Assembly: GCA_002408065.1 (NCBI GenBank)
Contig: DHQI01000036.1
Location: forward strand, 1 to 9,552
Direction of reading: 5' to 3'
Source of the DNA: Bacteroidales bacterium UBA5342
GTDB lineage: Bacteria > Bacteroidota > Bacteroidia > Bacteroidales > UBA5342
DNA: 9,552 nucleotides
Under the pieces are notes generated by a model. That model was not told the DNA's origin. It ran no database searches and worked only from the letters and a program-made list of their open reading frames with translations. Below are positions 5,127 to 9,552 of this stretch, piece after piece (positions within the stretch are counted from its first letter, which is position 1; each line of letters begins with the position of its first letter). The translations under genes and the position numbers were made by a program.

Positions 5127-6116
5127 ATGGTGCGCCGGCTTCGATATCTGCTATTTTCTCTGTTTACTTTTTTGTTTGTTTTGGTATCTTGTGAAGAAAC
5201 AGAACCAGACGATACAGACGGTAATACCGGCGCATCCATAATTGATTCCTCTTTTACAGACACATTGAGTGTTGATACCTTTCCGGAAAGCCAGGCCATT
5301 CGTTTTCCAGACAGGTTAATAGCTTATGTCCCTTCGCCCAATCAATTTGCTAATTCCACTTATTGTCTACCCCAAGATGCTGAAAGCATCATAGGTGGCC
5401 AGGGATTCGTCACACTCGGAGGCTGGGGCGGTTATATCATCGTGGGTTTCAACAAAGCCATCGTTAACCATGCAGACAATCCTTATGGTGTAGATTTTAC
5501 CATTATCGGGAACGCCTACGAGGGCAGCTCAGAACCCGGCATAGTGATGGTGATGCAAGACGAAAACAACAACGGACTGGCTGACGATACTTGGTACGAA
5601 CTATCAGGCAGTGAGTATAAAAATAAATCCACCTATCACGACTACTCACTGACCTATTATTACATCAATGATAGCACCGTTACCTGGAAAGATAATAAAG
5701 GCGATGAGGGCACACTGCTGCGCAATGGTTATCACCAGCAATCGTACTACCCCTTGGCAGCAAACTATCCCAACTACAACACTGACAGTGTTATATTTAC
5801 AGGCACACGCATCCCTAGCAAGCTGGAGGAAGACAGCCCCGGCCACTGGGTTAACAATACCTTTGACTATGGCTATACTGACAATAAACCAATAAACTAC
5901 AGCGCTGCTCTCAATGTGCCGGACAATCCAGAAACACCAGAAACAGAGGGTTGTGGCGGCGACGCTTTCAAGCTGGAATGGGCTGTGGATTCTATGGGCA
6001 ATACTGTATCTTTGGACAGTATTCATTTCATTAAAGTATACACCGCCGTATTTGACTCAAGTCCGGTTATTGGCGATGTTTCTTGCGAGATAAAAGCGAT
6101 TGTTCCGGTGAAATAA
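5127..6116 (+). CDS. Surface lipoprotein of the B12 locus, function unassigned
   Basis: This is a 329-residue protein with a basic N terminus (MVRRLRY), a hydrophobic stretch (8-20) and lipobox LVSC with Cys22. EETEPDD follows, again an acidic surface-export type of signal. A low-complexity Thr/Asp/Ser linker (about 23-52) precedes the folded part. The central region reads FVTLGGWGGYIIVGFN (94-109), DFTIIGNAYEGSSEPGIVMV (123-142) and DENNNGLADDTWYEL (145-159). The D-x-N-x-N-G-x-x-D-D spacing resembles an EF-hand/dockerin-like calcium loop. The C-terminal part contains GCGGDAFKLEWAVD (275-288) and a strand-rich end. I recall related 'cell surface protein' annotations in Bacteroidota, sometimes near TonB receptors and YncE proteins, but no established activity. 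It lies between the DUF4465 gene and the BtuB-like receptor, under the same riboswitch, suggesting a role in cobamide capture or as an accessory to the receptor. That role is inference. Confidence 0.8.
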   Translation: MVRRLRYLLFSLFTFLFVLVSCEETEPDDTDGNTGASIIDSSFTDTLSVDTFPESQAIRFPDRLIAYVPSPNQFANSTYCLPQDAESIIGGQGFVTLGGWGGYIIVGFNKAIVNHADNPYGVDFTIIGNAYEGSSEPGIVMVMQDENNNGLADDTWYELSGSEYKNKSTYHDYSLTYYYINDSTVTWKDNKGDEGTLLRNGYHQQSYYPLAANYPNYNTDSVIFTGTRIPSKLEEDSPGHWVNNTFDYGYTDNKPINYSAALNVPDNPETPETEGCGGDAFKLEWAVDSMGNTVSLDSIHFIKVYTAVFDSSPVIGDVSCEIKAIVPVK

Positions 6117-6150
6117 GTGGCCCCCTATATCCCCCCAAGTGGGACTTCAA
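6117..6150 (+). repeat. Probable decayed copy of a C-rich dispersed intergenic repeat
   Basis: Directly after the lipoprotein stop comes a C-rich stretch CCCCCTATATCCCCCC (6121-6136), then AAGTGGGACTTCAAGAAGC. It resembles the CCCCCTAAATCCCCC...AAGGGGGACTTCAA type of repeat that I recall scattered between Bacteroidota genes, here with most of the G arm lost (GTGGG remains). Only one copy is in the window, so the repeat identity is from recollection. Confidence 0.35.
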
Positions 6151-6189
6151 GAAGCACAAAACAATAGCATTAGTTCATAAAAATGAAAT

Positions 6190-8193
6190 ATGAAAACACA
6201 GCCGTCAATATTGATTTTCACTTTTTTCATTTTTCATTTTTCATTGATTTCTGCTCAGGGGATTCGAGATTCTGTTTTTGAAATTAGCGGTGTTGAGGTT
6301 TTTGCTGAAGAAGAACTGTTTGTGCTCGAAGAGGCCGGGATGCAAACAACGCAGGTTGACACTCTGGTTTTGCAAAAAAAATCGGGACTTTCACTCTCCA
6401 GCCTTTTATCAGAGAACACGCCCATTTTTATAAAATCACAGGGACGCGGAGCCTTAGCTACAGCCTCATTCAGAGGCACAGCAGCCTCGCACACACAAGT
6501 GAACTGGAACGGCATGAACATCAACTCGCCCATGCTGGGTTCTGTCGATTTTTCGCAAATACCAGTCTATCTGATCGACGACATCAGCCTGAAACACGGC
6601 ACAAGCTCTATGGCAGATCAGAGCGGTGGATTGGGCGGCGCTATCCATATCAACAACCAAGCTAACTGGGACAATACCTTCAGTGCAAAATACCAACAAG
6701 GAATAGGTAGTTACAGCACCTACGACGAATTTCTCTCCCTTAGCTTTGGCAATAAAAAAATACAATCCAAAACGCGCATTTACCATAATTACTCTAAAAA
6801 CGATTACTCATACAACAACCGGAGCAATCCGGAAATTAACTACGCAAATGGCGAAGTCTATTTTCCTCTGGATACTAATACCAACGCCGACTATAAACTC
6901 TACGGACTACTACAGGAGGTCTACTTGAGAGCCGGCAACAGAGATGTTGTATCGCTAAAATACTGGGGACAACATTCTGAACGTTCACTGCCTGAAGTCT
7001 CCAGCTACGATGGCCCCGAAAACAATAATCTTAACAGGCAAAACGCCACAGATCATAAAGTGGTAGGTGCGTGGAAGCATTACGGCAAACAATCAAAACT
7101 AACGCTTAACAGCGGTTATACCAACAAAGATATGACCTATGAGCAACAATACCTTATAGGCGGGCAAGGACTTAGCTATACCGTACACTCCTTTAGCACA
7201 CAACACAGCTGGTACAACTCCGGCAAGTACCGTTGGAACATCAACAGCAGCACCATCTTCAATGCTTCCTTTAGTGGAAATTATCATAAAATTTCGACGC
7301 GTGACACAGTAGCACAAACAGGCTATAAGCAAGATCGTCTGGAGCTGTCTGCTTTTGCTGGAATACAAAAACAGTTTTTTGAGCGACTAAACACCAATGT
7401 AATGCTACGGCAGGATATGGTAAAAGGACAAGACATCCCAATCACACCCTTTTTCGGATTCGATTATCGCCTCAGGAAAGAGGTAGACCTGATTCTAAAA
7501 GGTAACCTATCGCACAATCATCACCTCCCCTCGCTCAACGACCTGTACTGGCAACCCGGTGGTAATGCTGACCTGAACGCCGAAGAAGGATTAAGTTCTG
7601 AATTGGGCTTAGAATTCAAACATAATGGGGACAAAACATATTTTTTCGCTGATATCAATGGCTACTACTCCGACATAGACAACTGGATACTCTGGGTGCA
7701 AAATGTAAAAGGTTATCGGGAACCTCAAAATGTGCAAAATGTTGTTTCAAAAGGAATAGAAATGAATGCACGATTGGAATTTAATATCAGAAAACTCCAT
7801 TATCGCCTGATGGGAAATTATGCCTACACTAAAGCTATCAACTATGACAAAAGCCCGGAATGGGAGAGTGTTTACGGCAAGCAAATGGTGTACATACCAG
7901 AGCATTCGGCCAACCTGATGTTTAATATTAACTATAAGAATTGGAACCTTACCTGGCAACACAATTCGTACAGCCTTACCTACACCACTACGAGTAACGA
8001 TGTCAGTAATTTCAACACTTTCCCGGCCTATTTTATGAATGACCTTACCCTGAGTAAAAGTTGGACGGTAAAAGATTTCGCCTTTTCGGGCGAAGTCCGC
8101 CTCTACAACCTTTTCGACGAAAACTACTACTCTGCCATTAACCACCCTATGCCGGGACGAAACTATATGCTACTGTTGGCGATAGAATTCTAA
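6190..8193 (+). CDS. btuB: BtuB-like TonB-dependent outer-membrane receptor
   Basis: This is a 667-residue outer-membrane active transporter, most likely for vitamin B12/cobamides, energised by TonB-ExbBD. A signal peptide covers about residues 1-22 (SAQ cleavage region). A TonB-box-like stretch (ISGVEVFAEE, 32-41) precedes the plug domain (about 50-155), which contains SFRGTAASHTQVNWNGMNINSP (93-114) and LIDDISLKHGTSSM (128-141), then GGLGGAIHI (146-154). The remainder is beta-barrel with alternating aromatic strands. The C terminus NYMLLLAIEF ends in Phe, as expected for Bam-dependent insertion. There is no N-terminal carboxypeptidase-like domain, so it is not a SusC-type receptor. The substrate call rests mainly on the upstream cobalamin riboswitch and size. 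The start at ATG 6190 gives the signal peptide; ATG 6183 is out of frame. The signal-peptide codons include a TTTTTCATTTTTCATTTTTCA tract. No periplasmic or inner-membrane B12 gene follows. Confidence 0.88.
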   Translation: MKTQPSILIFTFFIFHFSLISAQGIRDSVFEISGVEVFAEEELFVLEEAGMQTTQVDTLVLQKKSGLSLSSLLSENTPIFIKSQGRGALATASFRGTAASHTQVNWNGMNINSPMLGSVDFSQIPVYLIDDISLKHGTSSMADQSGGLGGAIHINNQANWDNTFSAKYQQGIGSYSTYDEFLSLSFGNKKIQSKTRIYHNYSKNDYSYNNRSNPEINYANGEVYFPLDTNTNADYKLYGLLQEVYLRAGNRDVVSLKYWGQHSERSLPEVSSYDGPENNNLNRQNATDHKVVGAWKHYGKQSKLTLNSGYTNKDMTYEQQYLIGGQGLSYTVHSFSTQHSWYNSGKYRWNINSSTIFNASFSGNYHKISTRDTVAQTGYKQDRLELSAFAGIQKQFFERLNTNVMLRQDMVKGQDIPITPFFGFDYRLRKEVDLILKGNLSHNHHLPSLNDLYWQPGGNADLNAEEGLSSELGLEFKHNGDKTYFFADINGYYSDIDNWILWVQNVKGYREPQNVQNVVSKGIEMNARLEFNIRKLHYRLMGNYAYTKAINYDKSPEWESVYGKQMVYIPEHSANLMFNINYKNWNLTWQHNSYSLTYTTTSNDVSNFNTFPAYFMNDLTLSKSWTVKDFAFSGEVRLYNLFDENYYSAINHPMPGRNYMLLLAIEF

Positions 8194-8438
8194 AAAAAAG
8201 CACTCTACCTCAAGAGAATCTTTCTCATGAAGAATTTTCAGCATCGATTAGAAGGTCAGAGAACTCAAAATTTTATTCTATTGAAGAATCAAAGAAGATG
8301 CTTGCTGAATGTAAAACGCCCCAGAACTCCTGGCACCCAGCTACCCTGAAAGCATAATTCCCCTCCCTATTTCTAGTGATTTCTAGTGGTTTCAACTCAT
8401 TTTCCCGCTTTCATTTTTTATTTTTCATTCAAATAAAT
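8194..8438 (+). other. Gene-free spacer after btuB
   Basis: I see no convincing gene in these 245 bases. They hold a tiny GAGAA/TTCTC hairpin (8214-8226), a possible long-range pairing of TTCAGC (8237-8242) with GCTGAA (8304-8309) and ATC (8243-8245) with GAT (8297-8299), a small CCAG/CTGG hairpin (8321-8333), a 10-bp tandem duplication (8369-8388), and a T-rich tract before the metK promoter. No T-run terminator for btuB was found. Confidence 0.6.
8369..8388 (+). repeat. 10-bp tandem duplication
   Basis: ATTTCTAGTG occurs twice head to tail (8369-8378 and 8379-8388). This is probably a replication-slippage duplication in the spacer between btuB and metK; no function is apparent. Confidence 0.8.
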
Positions 8439-8446
8439 TACCTTTG
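8439..8446 (+). promoter_or_regulatory. -7 promoter element of metK
   Basis: TACCTTTG matches TAnnTTTG exactly and is followed by CA. Transcription should start near 8450, about 16 nt ahead of the first paired strand of the SAM riboswitch, so the aptamer is included in full. Confidence 0.65.
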
Positions 8447-8463
8447 CACACGATTTAAAACAT

Positions 8464-8517
8464 CAGTGGAGAGATTTGACTGCTTGCAACCACGTAAAAA
8501 AATGCTAAAACCGTGTC
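8464..8517 (+). promoter_or_regulatory. SAM-II-type S-adenosylmethionine riboswitch
   Basis: This is an H-type pseudoknot aptamer ahead of the SAM synthetase gene. GTGG (8466-8469) pairs with CCAC (8490-8493) as P1. The loop carries GATTTGA, as in SAM-II, and TTGCA (8484-8488). TTGCA can pair with TGCTA (8503-8507) across an A-rich linker, leaving the conserved GCTAAA and the U-U position characteristic of SAM-II. CACG (8491-8494) could instead pair with CGTG (8512-8515), a possible ligand-free alternative. P1 is short (4 bp), so this may be the long-loop SAM-II/SAM-V variant rather than classic SAM-II. The position upstream of metK fits feedback repression by SAM. Confidence 0.75.
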
Positions 8518-8637
8518 CTTGTCGACCTCTTTTGTGCATTCTGCTTTCAGCTCAATTTCTCCCATTTTTATTTAACTATGAAGTAATATGAAATCATTTT
8601 TCATTTTTACTTTTTAATCTTTCATTTTATTGTAATT
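8518..8637 (+). other. Leader between SAM riboswitch and metK
   Basis: This is a pyrimidine-rich 120-nt leader. It contains an AT-rich hairpin ATGAAA (8588-8593)/TTTCAT (8599-8604) followed by five T residues. It also has two mini reading frames: ATG AAG TAA (8578-8586), and a 9-codon frame encoding MKSFFIFTF (8588-8617, including the stop). Either the weak hairpin or the start region could be the expression platform. No Shine-Dalgarno sequence precedes metK, as is normal for the phylum. Confidence 0.4.
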
Positions 8638-9552
8638 ATGGGTTTTTTATTTACATCCGAGTCGGTCTCAGAAGGCCACCCAGACAAAGTTTCAGATCAG
8701 ATATCTGATGCTATACTGGATCAACTATTAGCTTTTGACGAAAATTCAAAAGTCGCTTGCGAAACGATGGTAACAACAGGACAAGTGGTTGTTGCTGGCG
8801 AAATTAAATCAAACACCTACATCGATGTACAAAACATTGCACGTCAAACCATCAACAAAATCGGCTATACCAAAAGCGAATACCAGTTTGATGGTAATTC
8901 GTGCGGTGTATTGACTGCTCTTCACGAGCAATCGGCCGACATTAACCGTGGCGTAGAACGCGAAGACCCAATGTCTCAAGGGGCTGGTGACCAAGGCATG
9001 ATGTTTGGCTATGCCAGCAAAGAGACAGACAACTATATGCCGCTTTCCTTAGAGCTTTCGCACAAATTATTGCAAGACTTAGCTGACATCCGTCGCGAAG
9101 CGAAAGAAATGACCTACTTACGCCCAGACTCTAAGTCTCAGGTGACCATAGAATATGGTGACGACAACCAGCCCAAACGCATCCATACCATAGTCGTATC
9201 GACTCAGCACGATGAGTTTGACAACGATGACGAGCGCATGTTGGCTAAAATCAAAGAAGATGTACGTACGATTTTGATTCCGCGTACTAAAGCGCAACTT
9301 TCTGAACAAGTACAAGCTTTATTTGACGACAACTTCATCCTACACGTCAACCCAACAGGTAAATTTGTAATCGGTGGTCCGCACGGAGATACAGGTCTTA
9401 CGGGTCGTAAAATCATTGTGGATACTTACGGTGGTAAAGGTGCCCACGGTGGTGGTGCTTTCTCGGGCAAAGACCCTTCAAAGGTGGATCGATCGGCAGC
9501 CTATGCCGCACGCCACATTGCTAAAAACCTAGTAGCAGCAGGTGTAGCTGAA
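8638..9552 (+). CDS. metK: S-adenosylmethionine synthetase (methionine adenosyltransferase), 5' part
   Basis: The first 305 codons of metK are present; the frame is still open at the window end, so the C-terminal part is missing. The enzyme joins methionine and ATP to make SAM, releasing phosphate and pyrophosphate. It is a cytoplasmic homotetramer. Key motifs are intact: FTSESVSEGHPDKVSDQ (5-21, ATP/methionine site with His14 and Asp16), CGVLTALHEQSADI, the signature GAGDQG (115-120), the TGKFVIGGPHGDTGLTGRK region, and the second signature GGAFSGKDPSKVDRSAAY (272-289, P-loop-like with the catalytic Lys and Asp). ATG 8638 is chosen because it gives the canonical N terminus. It is controlled by its own promoter (8439) and a SAM-II-type riboswitch. 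Confidence 0.97.
   Translation, partial: MGFLFTSESVSEGHPDKVSDQISDAILDQLLAFDENSKVACETMVTTGQVVVAGEIKSNTYIDVQNIARQTINKIGYTKSEYQFDGNSCGVLTALHEQSADINRGVEREDPMSQGAGDQGMMFGYASKETDNYMPLSLELSHKLLQDLADIRREAKEMTYLRPDSKSQVTIEYGDDNQPKRIHTIVVSTQHDEFDNDDERMLAKIKEDVRTILIPRTKAQLSEQVQALFDDNFILHVNPTGKFVIGGPHGDTGLTGRKIIVDTYGGKGAHGGGAFSGKDPSKVDRSAAYAARHIAKNLVAAGVAE

Noticed and set aside
5646..6026. 126-codon minus-strand frame
   Set aside because: It is antisense to the 329-residue lipoprotein gene, with no family resemblance.
7747..8145. 132-codon minus-strand frame
   Set aside because: It is antisense to the receptor's barrel-coding part, a typical shadow.
8376..8591. 71-codon + strand frame before metK
   Set aside because: It has no standard start and spans the promoter, the SAM riboswitch and the leader; its residues are derived from the T-rich tracts.

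Overview
The window looks like chromosomal DNA of a Bacteroidota member, most likely a Bacteroidales/Marinilabiliales-type organism. The evidence is sequence-internal. Several genes lack Shine-Dalgarno sequences but are preceded by the Bacteroidota -7 promoter element TAnnTTTG (508, 2899, 4001, 8439). Two lipoproteins carry an acidic stretch right after the lipobox cysteine, the surface-export type of signal in this phylum. The zapA-rny pairing and a DUF4465 protein also fit. Every convincing gene is on the + strand; no mobile element, tRNA, rRNA or CRISPR array was seen.

Layout. (1) 1-270: C-terminal end of a ClC-type chloride channel, followed by a gene-poor gap with a short reading frame broken by one stop codon (309-440). 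(2) 508-2852: a cell-division/RNA-decay block of promoter, small coiled-coil protein, zapA, a strong intrinsic terminator, then rny (RNase Y) with its own terminator. (3) 2899-3924: a stand-alone apbE (FAD:protein FMN transferase) whose promoter element nearly touches its start codon. (4) 4001-8193: a vitamin B12 uptake locus. A promoter and an AdoCbl-type cobalamin riboswitch, with a candidate terminator as expression platform, precede a DUF4465 surface lipoprotein (BtuH-like candidate), an intercistronic hairpin, a 329-residue surface lipoprotein of unassigned function, and a BtuB-like TonB-dependent receptor. (5) 8194-8438: non-coding spacer without a recognisable gene. (6) 8439-9552: promoter, SAM-II-type riboswitch, long leader and the first 305 codons of metK, cut by the window edge.

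How the genes work together. The centre of interest is the B12 locus. Two lipoproteins predicted to face the outside sit beside a BtuB-like transporter under one cobalamin riboswitch, and no YncE/beta-propeller BtuG is present in the window. BtuG is the surface B12-capture protein known from gut Bacteroides. One of the two lipoproteins, especially the 329-residue one, could therefore be an alternative capture or lid protein; this is inference. The adjacent metK under a SAM riboswitch is metabolically related, because B12 serves methionine synthase upstream of SAM. The two units nevertheless have separate promoters and sensors.
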